In this document: in pieces, positions 7,341 to 15,647 of the stretch
Numbering within the stretch: the first letter of the stretch is position 1
Layout of the letters: the number at the start of each line of letters is the position of its first letter
DNA from: JAMHZE01 sp964424715
GTDB taxonomy: Bacteria > Pseudomonadota > Alphaproteobacteria > Rickettsiales > UBA8987
Assembly: GCA_964424715.1 (NCBI GenBank)
Contig: CAYRJW010000015.1
Location: 1 to 30,749, forward strand
Direction of reading: 5' to 3'
Length of the DNA: 30,749 nucleotides
Translations under genes and position numbers: made by a program
The notes under the pieces: model-generated
What the model saw: only the letters and a program-made list of their open reading frames with translations
The model's database searches: none
What the model was told of the DNA's origin: nothing

Positions 7341-7574
7341 TTACTTCCCCGCAGCCGGCTCTATTGCATTAAGCTCCGATGCCAGCGCCTTATTCATACG
7401 CGCCATACGCGGAAGCTGGAACGGATCGCGTATCATCGGTTCGGATTTTGTGTAAGGGATAGATTTTGCCATTGGCGGTTCGATGTAATTATTATCCATA
7501 TTCTCCTCGGCCAGAACCGCCTGAGAGAGAAGCAGCAAAGTAACAGCAATGAATGTAAATATCCCGGTTTTCAT
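7341..7574 (-). CDS. Small secreted protein of unknown function
   Basis: A 77-residue protein starting MKTGIFTFIAVTLLLLSQAVLA, a clear Sec signal peptide with a likely cut after AVLA (about residue 22). The mature part is only about 55 residues, proline- and methionine-rich (IEPPMAKSIPYTKSEPMIRDPFQLP), with no cysteine. The ATG at 7574 is chosen because GAGGG sits 5 bases before it; an in-frame TTG at 7586 overlaps that ribosome site. It lies downstream of parE in the same direction after a 69-base gap. A periplasmic location is inferred from the signal only. Confidence 0.7.
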   Translation of the reverse strand: MKTGIFTFIAVTLLLLSQAVLAEENMDNNYIEPPMAKSIPYTKSEPMIRDPFQLPRMARMNKALASELNAIEPAAGK

Positions 7575-7643
7575 GATAGCCCTCAAATTAGCGTTGAAAG
7601 CTTGTTATAGCACGGATTTGGGGATGGGTCAAGGCAACGACCG

Positions 7644-9716
7644 CTAAACATCTATCTTATCGTAAACATTCCCCAGAATGGCGCTCTGTTCCTGTATGAA
7701 CTTGAAGCGTAGAGCCGGGTTACGGCCCATCAGGTGTTCTACCAGTTCGGCTGTTTTAAGGGCGGCGGATGAGCCTTCCGGCTGGGTTGGCTGGTCGTTC
7801 GCATCACGCAGGTTCGCGTCGCTTATTTCCACTTTCAGTAATATGCGCTTTTTGCGGTCCATCGTGGTCTCTTTCAGTTGTGGCGGTGTCATTTCGCCAA
7901 GACCTTTGAAACGGCCGATCTCTATCTTCTTTTTGCCGCCGTTGGAAACTTCATCGATAAGCTTGTCGCGCTGTTTTTCGGTGCTGGCATAGAATGTTTC
8001 CTTACCGTTGGAAACTCGGTATAGCGGCGGTTGCGCCAGATATAAATGGCCAGCATCTATTAATGGACGCATCTGGCGATAGAAGAATGTCATCAGCAGA
8101 GATGCAATGTGCGCGCCATCCACGTCGGCATCGGTCATTATTATTACTTTGCCGTAGCGCAGTTTTGTAATATCGAATGAAGTGCCTGGATAAACACCTA
8201 GCGCCGTGGAGAGGTCTTTTATCTCCTGGCTGTTGGTTATCTTATCATCGCCGGAAGAGGCCACGTTCAATATTTTACCGCGGATAGGAAGTATCGCCTG
8301 CGTGTTCCTGTCACGCGCCTGTTTGGCCGATCCGCCCGCGGAATCACCTTCCACGATGAAAATTTCCGTATCATCAATATTAGTAGAAGAACAATCCGCC
8401 AACTTCCCCGGCAGTCGCAGTTTTGAAGTTAATGTTTTTCGCGATGTCTCAAGCAGCTTTTTGCGATTCAATCTTTCTTCCGCACGGGTTATCACCAGAT
8501 CTAAAATAGAATTCGCCGAAGCGGTATCTGCCACAAGCAGGTGATCAAAATTATCTTTCACCGCGTTCTCAACCAGCCTTGTTACTTCCTGTGATACAAG
8601 TTTTTCCTTGGTCTGGCCCTGAAAATGCGGGTCGCGGTAGAATAGTGAAAGTATGAACACACCTGAATCCAGCACATCATCCGCAGTAATTTTTTCCGCC
8701 CGTTTATTGCCGAGCTTATCGCCATAATCCCGCAGCGATTTCGTAATAGCCGCCCGGAAGCCCGCCTCATGCGTGCCGCCTTCAATGGTCGGGATGGTAT
8801 TACAATATGAAAATATCTTCGGATCACAATCCGGAGAAAAACCAACAACCCACTCCACCTTACCTTTATCACCAGCAAGCTTGGCCTCACCATTATAAGG
8901 CCCCTTGCCCATTATATGGTTGCCTTTGGTCTGGTCTGCTAGGAAATCCGATATACCATTCTGGAAGAATATAACGCCTTTCGCAGGAACCTCAGAGCCT
9001 TCCTCAAGCAGATCAGGGTTACATTCCCATTTCATCCGCATCCCGGAATACAGATATGCCTTGGATTTTGCGTGCTGATATATCCTTTCCGGAGAAAAAT
9101 GTATCTTCTCACCGAATATCTCCTCATCCGGATGGAACGTCACCTTAGTGCCGGAACCCTTAGAGGTTGAAGGTTTTGAAGTTAATTTCGATATAGGTTT
9201 ACCGCGTGAATATTCCTGCGTATATAATTTACCCTCGCGCAGAACTTCCACAGTAAAAACAGATGAAAGCGCATTCACCACCGATATCCCAACACCATGC
9301 AAACCGCCAGATGTAGCATATGCCTTGTTAGAGAACTTACCGCCCGAATGCAGCATGGTCAATATAACTTCCAGCGCCGATTTATCAGGATATTTCGGGT
9401 GTTTATCAACCGGGATACCACGACCATTATCGGCTATCATCAGTGTTTTTGAATCTATTAGATGTATAACTATTTCGGTAGCGTGGCCTGCAACGGCTTC
9501 ATCCATCGAATTATCAAGAACCTCACCGACCAGATGGTGATAAGCCGAAATATCCGTGCCGCCGATATACATCCCCGGACGCTTGCGAACCGCCTCTAAC
9601 CCCTCAAGCACCTCAATGTCTTTGGCGGAATAGCTGGTATCTGGCGCCTTCTTATTTTTTACGCTTTTTGATTCCTTTGATTTTTCAGTATCTAAAAGAG
9701 AAAATAAATCTTCCAT
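7644..9716 (-). CDS. parE: DNA topoisomerase IV subunit B
   Basis: The ATPase subunit of topoisomerase IV, which with ParC unlinks replicated chromosomes. The 690-residue protein has the GHKL ATPase site (EVLDNSMDEA with Asn69, DNGRGIP at 96-102, and a GLHGVG lid), then a transducer domain, then the TOPRIM domain with EGDSAGGSAKQARDR (Glu456) and TDADVDGAH (Asp529, 531, 533). The IGRFKGLGEM tail follows. Length and the absence of a GyrB insertion favour ParE over GyrB, and the QAILPIRGKILNV stretch fits alphaproteobacterial ParE. The first ~30 residues are a charged extension. It is transcribed divergently from the parvulin gene at 9824. Confidence 0.92.
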   Translation of the reverse strand: MEDLFSLLDTEKSKESKSVKNKKAPDTSYSAKDIEVLEGLEAVRKRPGMYIGGTDISAYHHLVGEVLDNSMDEAVAGHATEIVIHLIDSKTLMIADNGRGIPVDKHPKYPDKSALEVILTMLHSGGKFSNKAYATSGGLHGVGISVVNALSSVFTVEVLREGKLYTQEYSRGKPISKLTSKPSTSKGSGTKVTFHPDEEIFGEKIHFSPERIYQHAKSKAYLYSGMRMKWECNPDLLEEGSEVPAKGVIFFQNGISDFLADQTKGNHIMGKGPYNGEAKLAGDKGKVEWVVGFSPDCDPKIFSYCNTIPTIEGGTHEAGFRAAITKSLRDYGDKLGNKRAEKITADDVLDSGVFILSLFYRDPHFQGQTKEKLVSQEVTRLVENAVKDNFDHLLVADTASANSILDLVITRAEERLNRKKLLETSRKTLTSKLRLPGKLADCSSTNIDDTEIFIVEGDSAGGSAKQARDRNTQAILPIRGKILNVASSGDDKITNSQEIKDLSTALGVYPGTSFDITKLRYGKVIIMTDADVDGAHIASLLMTFFYRQMRPLIDAGHLYLAQPPLYRVSNGKETFYASTEKQRDKLIDEVSNGGKKKIEIGRFKGLGEMTPPQLKETTMDRKKRILLKVEISDANLRDANDQPTQPEGSSAALKTAELVEHLMGRNPALRFKFIQEQSAILGNVYDKIDV

Positions 9717-9749
9717 GCTCGTAAAAAAATTTAATTAGTTAAATTTATC

Positions 9750-9778
9750 TTGAAGAGAGTTTTTTAATACATTATATA
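9750..9778 (+). promoter_or_regulatory. Sigma-70-type promoter of the parvulin gene
   Basis: TTGAAG (9750-9755) and TATATA (9773-9778) are 17 bases apart. The ATG at 9824 follows with an AAGGA ribosome site. It lies in the 107-base divergent gap with parE. Confidence 0.5.
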
Positions 9779-9823
9779 GGACGCTGTTTATAAGCACTCC
9801 AACTAATAATACAAGGAAATTCC

Positions 9824-10768
9824 ATGTCAAACACACATAAATCAACAAAGATCAAAATTATATTGGCTGTCGTTGCGATATTTATCGTATATTCATTACT
9901 TGGCAGGTCTTCAAGCCTTCCGGCCTTTGAAAGGAAGTATGGTGGCGATGTTATCGCTGAAGTTAACGGCAAGGATATCCGCGAGGAAGAGATCCGCGAA
10001 AGACTTGATTTCATCACCGGCGGCAAAGGCGCAAGCATCAATCTTGCTAATATCGACAATGAAGGCCTTAAAGCCATCGCCAAGGAAGTTTATGTACAAA
10101 GACTTGTACTTGATGAAGCCCTTGATAGCGACATCATGAAGGATAAAGAATTCAAGAACAAAGTAGCTGGTCTTGTACAAACCGTTTACAAGGAAAAATT
10201 CCTTGAGAATGTTGCCAAAAAAGGCATCAACGACAAGAACATCAAAACAACCTACGATGAACTTGTATCAAAAGCAAAGAACTCCAAGCAATATAAAGTA
10301 AGGCATGCCCTCTTCAAATCTGAAGATGAAGCCAAAGCCGCAAGAGCTAAGATCATTGATGGTTCTGCAACACTTGAAGAAGTTGCGAAACAAAGCTCTG
10401 CTGATAAACTTTCTGCCGCTAAAGGCGGTGATCTTGGTTATATCTTCCCTGATGAATTCGTAAAAGAATTCGCTTTCGCAGTAAAAACTGCTGAAAGAGG
10501 CGAGATCAGCCAGCCAGTAAAAACAGAGTTCGGCTATCACCTTATTAAAGTTGAAGACAGCAAACCAGCCCAGATCGTACCTTTCGACCAGGCTAAACCA
10601 CGCATCGAAAAACAACTTGGTTCCGATGCGGTAAGAGCATATGTTGATAGCATCTCCAAAGATCTTAAGATCGAGGTGGTTAAAAAACCTGAACCTCGCC
10701 CGCAAGATAAAGCTGCTGCTGCCGCACAGGCTCCTGCAAAAGCCGCTCCTGCTGCCGGAAGTAAATAA
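9824..10768 (+). CDS. Parvulin-type peptidyl-prolyl cis-trans isomerase, membrane-anchored
   Basis: This protein of 314 residues begins with a short basic end and one hydrophobic segment (IIILAVVAIFIVYSLLG region, about 12-27), so it is exported and either anchored or cleaved. A SurA/PrsA-like N-terminal helical domain (about 40-150) is followed by the rotamase domain (about 155-255): VRHALFKSEDEAKAARAKI, then GGDLGYIFPDEFVKEF and FGYHLIKVED. These are parvulin hallmarks. The last 30 residues are a disordered Lys/Pro/Ala tail (AAAAAQAPAKAAPAAG). It probably assists folding of outer-membrane or periplasmic proteins. It resembles PpiC/PrsA-type foldases more than full SurA, as only one rotamase domain is present. 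Confidence 0.88.
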   Translation: MSNTHKSTKIKIILAVVAIFIVYSLLGRSSSLPAFERKYGGDVIAEVNGKDIREEEIRERLDFITGGKGASINLANIDNEGLKAIAKEVYVQRLVLDEALDSDIMKDKEFKNKVAGLVQTVYKEKFLENVAKKGINDKNIKTTYDELVSKAKNSKQYKVRHALFKSEDEAKAARAKIIDGSATLEEVAKQSSADKLSAAKGGDLGYIFPDEFVKEFAFAVKTAERGEISQPVKTEFGYHLIKVEDSKPAQIVPFDQAKPRIEKQLGSDAVRAYVDSISKDLKIEVVKKPEPRPQDKAAAAAQAPAKAAPAAGSK

Positions 10769-10772
10769 TTTA

Positions 10773-10845
10773 GTTGTCAAGTTTTCTAGTCTTCTAGTTT
10801 TCGAGCAAAATAACTTGAAAACTGACAACCTGAAAACTTGAAAAC
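10773..10845. repeat. GAAAAC-rich inverted-repeat element, copy 1
   Basis: The left part (GTTGTCAAGTTTTC at 10773-10786, then two more TAGTTTTC-like words) is mirrored by GAAAACTGACAAC (10817-10829) and further GAAAAC units up to 10845. It fills nearly the whole gap between the parvulin stop and the pmbA ATG. A better-formed copy lies at 12201-12260. The unit resembles a degenerate ~10-base repeat folded back on itself. Confidence 0.65.
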
Positions 10846-10849
10846 CTCT

Positions 10850-12196
10850 ATGAACTCCAACCTCGACATCGCCTCCTACGCCGTTGAAGAAGCCAAGCGC
10901 CTCGGCGCGAGCGAGGCTGATGCGATAATAGTTGAAACTGCCGACACCTCCTTCCGCACCCGCCTCAAGAATTTTGAGAATATCGAAAGATCAGAATCGC
11001 GCGATCTTGGCATCCGCGTTTTCCTGCAGGATAAGAACGGTTATAAAACTTCCGTTATCTCCACCAATAATCTGCTGAAAAAGAATGTCACCGAAACCAT
11101 CGCCCGCGCGGTGGATATTGCAAAACTCGCCCCTGCCGATGAATATTCACGCCTTGCCGAAGAAAGAGAATTCGCCGGTATCATCGCCGACCTTGAAACC
11201 TTCGACAGCGCCGAGGCCAGCAACGATGAACTGAAAAGCTGGAGCCTTGCCGCTGAAGATGCCGCCCTCTCCGTAAAAGGCATAACCAATTCCGAAGGGG
11301 CTGATGCCTCCTTCTCCACCGCCGAAACTGTAATGGTCACCTCCAAAGGTTTCAGCGGCTCATATAAGAATTCCGGTTTCACCGTTTCCGTTTCCGTAAT
11401 AGCGGGACAGGATACTTTTATGGAAACCGATTATGATTACACCTATGCACGCTTCAAAAAAGATCTCGGCGACCCTGCTCTTGTGGGCAAAAATGCCGGA
11501 GAGATAACCGCAAGAAAATTAAACCCACGCAAAATAAACAGCTGCAAAGTTCCCATCATCCTCGATCCCCGCGTTTCCAAAGGCATGCTCTCCAGCCTGT
11601 GCAGCGCCATCAATGGTTCTTCAATAATAAAACGCTCCAGCTTCCTGCATGATAAAATGGGCCAGAAGATATTCCCCGGCAACATCAACATCACCGATGA
11701 TCCTACCCTACTGAAAGGCCTTTCCAGCGAGCCTTTCGATGCTGAAGGCATACTCGGCGAAAAAATGTATTTAGTGAAAGATGGCGTCCTCCAGAACTGG
11801 ATATTAGATATGCGCGCCGCCGCAAAACTCGGCCTTAAAACCAATGGCCGCGCCTCCCGTGGCATCTCTTCCAACCCAAGCCCGGCCAGCACCAACGTCA
11901 CTATGGAAGCTGGAAATATCTCTCCCACCGATATGATAAAAGGCGTTAAACAGGGCCTTTATTTAATGGATATATTCGGCATGGGCGTAAACAACATGAC
12001 CGGCGATTACAGCCAGGGTGCCAGCGGTTTCTGGATAGAAAATGGTGAAATAACCTACCCCGTCTCCGAAATAACCATCGCCGGAAACCTGCAGGATATG
12101 TTCATGAACCTGACTCCGGCCAACGACCTTAATTTAAGATATTCCAAAAATGCACCGACATTACTGATAGAAGGAATGACGGTAGCAGGGAGTTAG
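10850..12196 (+). CDS. pmbA: Metalloprotease-associated protein PmbA/TldE
   Basis: A 448-residue member of the TldD/PmbA family. In the partly known system, TldD supplies the zinc protease site and PmbA (TldE) is its non-metal partner; together they process peptides such as microcins and CcdA. I see no HExxxH motif, which places this on the PmbA side. Typical stretches are SEADAIIVE near the N-terminus, RKINSCKVPIILDPRVS mid-protein, and GVNNMTGDYSQGASGFWIENGEI near the C-terminus (about 380-402). The ATG at 10850 is used; an in-frame TTG at 10838 lies within the repeat element. tldD is not in the window. Confidence 0.9.
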   Translation: MNSNLDIASYAVEEAKRLGASEADAIIVETADTSFRTRLKNFENIERSESRDLGIRVFLQDKNGYKTSVISTNNLLKKNVTETIARAVDIAKLAPADEYSRLAEEREFAGIIADLETFDSAEASNDELKSWSLAAEDAALSVKGITNSEGADASFSTAETVMVTSKGFSGSYKNSGFTVSVSVIAGQDTFMETDYDYTYARFKKDLGDPALVGKNAGEITARKLNPRKINSCKVPIILDPRVSKGMLSSLCSAINGSSIIKRSSFLHDKMGQKIFPGNINITDDPTLLKGLSSEPFDAEGILGEKMYLVKDGVLQNWILDMRAAAKLGLKTNGRASRGISSNPSPASTNVTMEAGNISPTDMIKGVKQGLYLMDIFGMGVNNMTGDYSQGASGFWIENGEITYPVSEITIAGNLQDMFMNLTPANDLNLRYSKNAPTLLIEGMTVAGS

Positions 12197-12200
12197 TCTT

Positions 12201-12260
12201 CAAGTTTTCTAGTTTTCAAGTTGTCAATCTAACTGGAAAACCTGAAAACTAGAAAACTTG
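12201..12260. repeat. GAAAAC-rich hairpin element, copy 2
   Basis: The left arm 12201-12222 and right arm 12239-12260 pair over 22 bases with a single mismatch, around a 16-base loop. The arm sequence is CAAGTTTTCTAGTTTTC followed by AAGTT or AGGTT. It starts 5 bases after the pmbA stop and ends 10 bases before the tgt ATG. No T-run follows, so it does not look like a simple terminator. Confidence 0.8.
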
Positions 12261-12270
12261 AAAACCAATT

Positions 12271-13380
12271 ATGAACTTTAAAATAAAACACAGATCAGGC
12301 CATGCCCGTACAGGTACGATAGAAACCGCCCACGGCAACATCCAGACACCTATATTCATGCCCGTTGGCACCGCGGCAACCGTAAAAGCAATGACCGTTG
12401 ATGACCTCAACAAACTCGGCGCGGAAATAATTTTAGGCAATACCTATCACCTTATGCTCCGCCCCTCTGCCGAAATTATCGCAGAGCTTGGTGGCTTACA
12501 TAAATTCATGAACTGGGATAAGCCAATCCTCACCGATTCCGGCGGATTTCAGGTTATGTCCCTTAGCAAGATACGCAAAATAAAAGAAGAAGGCGTAAAA
12601 TTCCAAAGCCATCTGGATGGCACCGAATATATGCTTTCCCCGGAACGCTCCATCGAAATTCAGCATCTTCTCGGCGCCACCATAACCATGATATTCGATG
12701 AATGCACCCCTTTCCCTGCCACCCACCAGCAGGCGAAAGATTCCATGGAACTCTCTCTCCGCTGGGCCGAACGCAGCAAAAAAGCCTTCCAGCCCCGCAA
12801 AGGTTATGGATTATTCGGAATAGTACAAGGCGGCATCTACGAAGACCTGCGGATAAAGTCCGCCGAAGAACTCGGCAAAATGGATTTTGATGGCATGGCA
12901 ATAGGCGGCCTCGCTGTCGGTGAAGGACAGGAAGCCATGTTCAGCACGCTCGATTTCACCATCCCCGCCATATCAGAAACCAAACCACGCTATTTAATGG
13001 GCGTCGGCAAGCCGCTCGATATAGTCGGCGCGGTACTGCGCGGCGTAGATATGTTCGATTGCGTCCTCCCCACCCGTAACGCCCGCAACGGCCAGATATT
13101 CACAAAACAAGGCGCCATAAACATCACCAACGCTAAATACGCCACCGACCCCACCCCGATAGATGCCAACTCCACCAGCGATGCCTGCCGAATCTACAGC
13201 AAAGCCTACCTCCACCATTTAATGAAAGCCGGCGAGATACTAGGCTGCATGCTCTGCACCCAAGCCAACCTGCATTTTTATCTGAATATGATGAGAGAAA
13301 TAAGAACCGCCATAGAAGCCGGAACATTACAGGATTACTACAACGAAATGGCCGAAAATTATAAGAAATCCGACCAGTAA
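12271..13380 (+). CDS. tgt: Queuine/preQ1 tRNA-ribosyltransferase, zinc site degenerate
   Basis: Tgt exchanges G34 of tRNAs for Asp, Asn, His and Tyr with a 7-deazaguanine base. The 369-residue protein keeps the catalytic machinery: TDSGGFQVMSL (Asp89), FDECTPFP, GIVQGG, GGLAVGEG (bacterial-type base pocket), and DMFDCVLPTRNARNGQ with nucleophile Asp263. What is odd is the zinc site. The family has CxCxxC followed about 26 residues later by His. Here these positions are Ser301, Ser303, Cys306 and Ala332 (region NSTSDACRIYSKAYLHH and LCTQANLHFY). New Cys326, Cys329 and His335 lie nearby and might form a substitute site; that is inference. No ribosome site is visible, since repeat DNA abuts the ATG. 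Confidence 0.93.
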   Translation: MNFKIKHRSGHARTGTIETAHGNIQTPIFMPVGTAATVKAMTVDDLNKLGAEIILGNTYHLMLRPSAEIIAELGGLHKFMNWDKPILTDSGGFQVMSLSKIRKIKEEGVKFQSHLDGTEYMLSPERSIEIQHLLGATITMIFDECTPFPATHQQAKDSMELSLRWAERSKKAFQPRKGYGLFGIVQGGIYEDLRIKSAEELGKMDFDGMAIGGLAVGEGQEAMFSTLDFTIPAISETKPRYLMGVGKPLDIVGAVLRGVDMFDCVLPTRNARNGQIFTKQGAINITNAKYATDPTPIDANSTSDACRIYSKAYLHHLMKAGEILGCMLCTQANLHFYLNMMREIRTAIEAGTLQDYYNEMAENYKKSDQ

Positions 13381-13392
13381 CCCCTTATACTT

Positions 13393-13523
13393 CCCTCTCC
13401 CTAGAGGGGAGAGGACATATTTTCTTAGCAATTTATTGCTTAGAAAATATTGGTGAGGGTGAAGCGGACAGCGAATATCTCACGATCACCCTCACCCCAA
13501 CCCTCTCCCCTCAAGGGAGAGGG
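13393..13523. repeat. CCCTCTCCC-type palindromic element, copy 1
   Basis: The outer parts CCCTCTCCCTAGAGGGGAGAG (13393-13413; 21 bases, split as CCCTCTCCC plus TAGAGGGGAGAG) and CCCTCTCCCCTCAAGGGAGAGGG-like end (13501-13523) are each hairpins. Between them lie a second hairpin (TTTTCTTAGCAA / TTGCTTAGAAAA) and GGTGAGGGTGA / TCACCCTCACC. The same element, with a different middle, is at 17412-17594. It follows the tgt stop by 12 bases. Confidence 0.8.
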
Positions 13524-13572
13524 AGCCATGGTAAAACCCCGCAAATCCGGGCAATTTAACCCAAAACTTCTA

Positions 13573-13601
13573 TTGCCTTTTAGCTAAATTCAAGGTATAA
13601 T
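13573..13601 (+). promoter_or_regulatory. Sigma-70-type promoter of the 13626 small gene
   Basis: TTGCCT (13573-13578) and a perfect TATAAT (13596-13601) are separated by 17 bases. The ATG at 13626 follows with an AAGGA ribosome site at about 13615. Confidence 0.6.
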
Positions 13602-13625
13602 CGAGCATAAACACAAGGATTTATC

Positions 13626-13889
13626 ATGTCAGAAGGCCCAAATTTAGCAGCCCAGCAACAGGCCATGAACCATGGCAAAGGTGGCGGTGGTCCCAAGATA
13701 GACCTTACCATATTCAACCGTGGCGATGAATTCGTTACTACACTTATGCACGGCAAAGGCAGCCTGTATGAACAGGGCGTAAACTTCAAAGGCTCCGTTT
13801 CAATGGATGAGATCGGCTACAGGGCTGATCCCGGTTCAGCAGTTTCTGCAATGGGCAGGTCCGGTGGCATGGATCTGGGGAACAATTAA
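13626..13889 (+). CDS. Small glycine-rich orphan protein (function unknown)
   Basis: An 87-residue protein that I do not recognise. It is rich in glycine and has a GKGGGGPKIDL stretch around residues 18-28, then a more ordered-looking part (TIFNRGDEFVTTLMHGKGSLYEQGVNFKG in pieces) and a glycine/serine tail. It has no signal peptide, membrane segment or cysteine. A promoter with a perfect -10 box and an AAGGA ribosome site support a real gene. It stands just upstream of the flagellar rod operon but is separated from it by that operon's own sigma-54 promoter, so a flagellar role is only a guess. Confidence 0.65.
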   Translation: MSEGPNLAAQQQAMNHGKGGGGPKIDLTIFNRGDEFVTTLMHGKGSLYEQGVNFKGSVSMDEIGYRADPGSAVSAMGRSGGMDLGNN

Positions 13890-14034
13890 TTCTTTCCGTT
13901 TCTTCTTTCATTCCTCTTACAACATGCAAATTCTGCACATTTTCCACTATGCAAAATTTGCCGATTCGTTTTATCGCAAAACTTCTTGCTCCATAACTCC
14001 CTGATATTTCAAATTTAAATCAAATATAAAATTC

Positions 14035-14050
14035 TGGCACGGGATATGCT
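14035..14050 (+). promoter_or_regulatory. Sigma-54 promoter of flgFGAH
   Basis: TGGCACG-GGAT-ATGCT matches the RpoN consensus TGGCACG-N4-TTGCW at every key base except one T, with GG and GC exactly at the -24/-12 spacing. Transcription would start near 14061, 23 bases before the flgF ATG. Sigma-54 control of rod and hook genes is established in Caulobacter-like flagellar hierarchies. Confidence 0.8.
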
Positions 14051-14083
14051 TAGATAAGCTGTTATTATTTTATATTTGAAGTC

Positions 14084-14812
14084 ATGGACGCAAGTATCAT
14101 AGCATATTCAGCCCAGAAAAGTCTGTTCGACAGGCTTGAGATGGTCTCTAACGATGTGGCGAACAGCAATACATCCGGTTTCAAGCGTGAACTGGCGGTA
14201 TACCTGCAACCTGCCGGTAAGATAAACGGCGCTCCTAACCCACTCCCTACACTTAAATCCGCTACCGATCTTTCACAGGCCGGCCTGCGCTCGACCGAGC
14301 GCCAGCTTGATGTCGCGATACAAGGCAACGGCTTTTTCCAGGTCGATACCCCGCTTGGCACAAGATTCACCCGCGCCGGTTCGTTCTTCACCAATGCTGA
14401 AGGCGCGCTGGTAACCGCAGAAGGTTATGCGGTAATAGGCAATGGCGGCCCGATAAACCTTCAGGCTGAGGATTACGAAGTTAAAATAGGCGAAGATGGC
14501 ACCATAGTCGCCCTTACCCCAAACGGTCAGGAACCGCGCGGCGCGATAGGCGTGTTCAAATTCAGCGATAATTCCGCCCTTGAAAAGGTCGGCAACACTT
14601 TCTTCAAGACCGATGCCACCCCAGACACTGCCGAAGTAGGCGTTGATTACAAAATGGCGCAGGGCATGGTTGAAGATTCCAACGTGAACGGCGTCGCCTC
14701 AATGACCGAGATAATAGATATAAGCCGCAGCGTACAGAATCTAGCAAAGATAATACAGGACCAGCATTCACTAATAAGAAGCGCAGTACAAAGAATTACG
14801 GCCAAAGCCTAA
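14084..14812 (+). CDS. flgF: Flagellar basal-body rod protein FlgF
   Basis: FlgF is a proximal rod subunit of the flagellar basal body, secreted by the flagellar export gate into the periplasm. The 242-residue protein has the rod-family N-terminal helix (SAQKSLFDRLEMVSNDVANSNTSGFKRE in pieces, about residues 8-35), the central flagellin-like beta region (IQGNGFFQVDTPLGTRFTRAGSF, about 85-107) and the C-terminal helix motif MVEDSNVNGVASMTEII near 197-213. Length and order before flgG identify it as FlgF rather than FlgG. It is the first gene of the flgF-flgG-flgA-flgH operon, with 29 bases to flgG. Confidence 0.93.
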   Translation: MDASIIAYSAQKSLFDRLEMVSNDVANSNTSGFKRELAVYLQPAGKINGAPNPLPTLKSATDLSQAGLRSTERQLDVAIQGNGFFQVDTPLGTRFTRAGSFFTNAEGALVTAEGYAVIGNGGPINLQAEDYEVKIGEDGTIVALTPNGQEPRGAIGVFKFSDNSALEKVGNTFFKTDATPDTAEVGVDYKMAQGMVEDSNVNGVASMTEIIDISRSVQNLAKIIQDQHSLIRSAVQRITAKA

Positions 14813-14841
14813 ATAATGAATTTAAAATGGAGTAACCTTTT

Positions 14842-15633
14842 ATGATGAGAGCAGCACAGATAGCAGCAACCGGAATGAGCGCACAGCAGCTCAATGTGGA
14901 AGTTATATCGAACAACATCGCCAACCTTAATTCCACCGGTTACAAAAGAAGGATAGCCGCGTTCCAGGATCTCCTATATCAATCAATGGGCCGCGATGTC
15001 GGCACGCAAACCACTGTCGGCGGTAATATCGCCCCGGTCGGTAATCTTGTGGGACTTGGTGTTAAAACATCGGGCATATTCTCCAATAACAGTCAGGGAA
15101 CATTAATTCAGACCGGCAGCACTTATGATATCGCCATACAGGGCCGCGGTTTCTTCCAGGTAACAGATGCCAACGGTAATATATACTACACCAGAGATGG
15201 CCGCTTCAGCCCGGATGCCACCGGCATATTAGTGAACGCGCAGGGCTACACGCTTGATCCCACCCTTACCATTCCGCAGGATGCCACCGCCGTTACCATC
15301 AACGCGCAGGGCGAGGTTCTTGCAACCGTTACATCCAGCACCACGCCTACCAATGTGGGCAGGATATCACTGGTGAATTTCATCAATGAAGGTGGCTTAA
15401 GGCCCGAAGGTAACAACCTCAGTTCCGAGACCGATTCCTCCGGCACCCCCATCGCCTCCAACCCAGGCGAAGTAGGTTTCGGTACATTACAACAGGGCTT
15501 CGTGGAAAACTCCAACGTCGATGCCGTGTTCGAGATAACCACCCTTATAACCGCCCAGCGCGCCTATGAACTTAACTCCAAGGTCATCTCCACCGCCGAT
15601 GATATGATGAATGCAGTTAACCAGATAAGATAA
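14842..15633 (+). CDS. flgG: Flagellar distal rod protein FlgG
   Basis: FlgG builds the distal rod that crosses the periplasm through the P and L rings. The 263 residues are the normal size. Seen are the N-terminal MRAAQIAATGMSAQQLNVE and ISNNIANLNSTGYKRR (about 20-35), the FlgG-specific QSMGRDVGTQT stretch, IQGRGFFQVTDANGN, and the C-terminal QGFVENSNVDAVFEIT and TAQRAYELNSKVI. A GGAG ribosome site precedes the ATG. The next gene, flgA, starts 14 bases after the stop. Confidence 0.96.
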   Translation: MMRAAQIAATGMSAQQLNVEVISNNIANLNSTGYKRRIAAFQDLLYQSMGRDVGTQTTVGGNIAPVGNLVGLGVKTSGIFSNNSQGTLIQTGSTYDIAIQGRGFFQVTDANGNIYYTRDGRFSPDATGILVNAQGYTLDPTLTIPQDATAVTINAQGEVLATVTSSTTPTNVGRISLVNFINEGGLRPEGNNLSSETDSSGTPIASNPGEVGFGTLQQGFVENSNVDAVFEITTLITAQRAYELNSKVISTADDMMNAVNQIR

Positions 15634-15647
15634 TTGAAAGGTAATTT

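Noticed and set aside
10268..10828. 186-codon frame antisense to the parvulin gene
   Set aside because: It begins in the repeat element and is fully opposite a recognised gene; its Phe/Ser/Arg-rich peptide is typical of an antisense shadow.
12201..12260. Rho-independent terminator after pmbA
   Set aside because: The stem is strong but is followed by AAAACCAATT on the plus strand rather than a T-run, and a related sequence stands before pmbA, so a repeat element explains it better.
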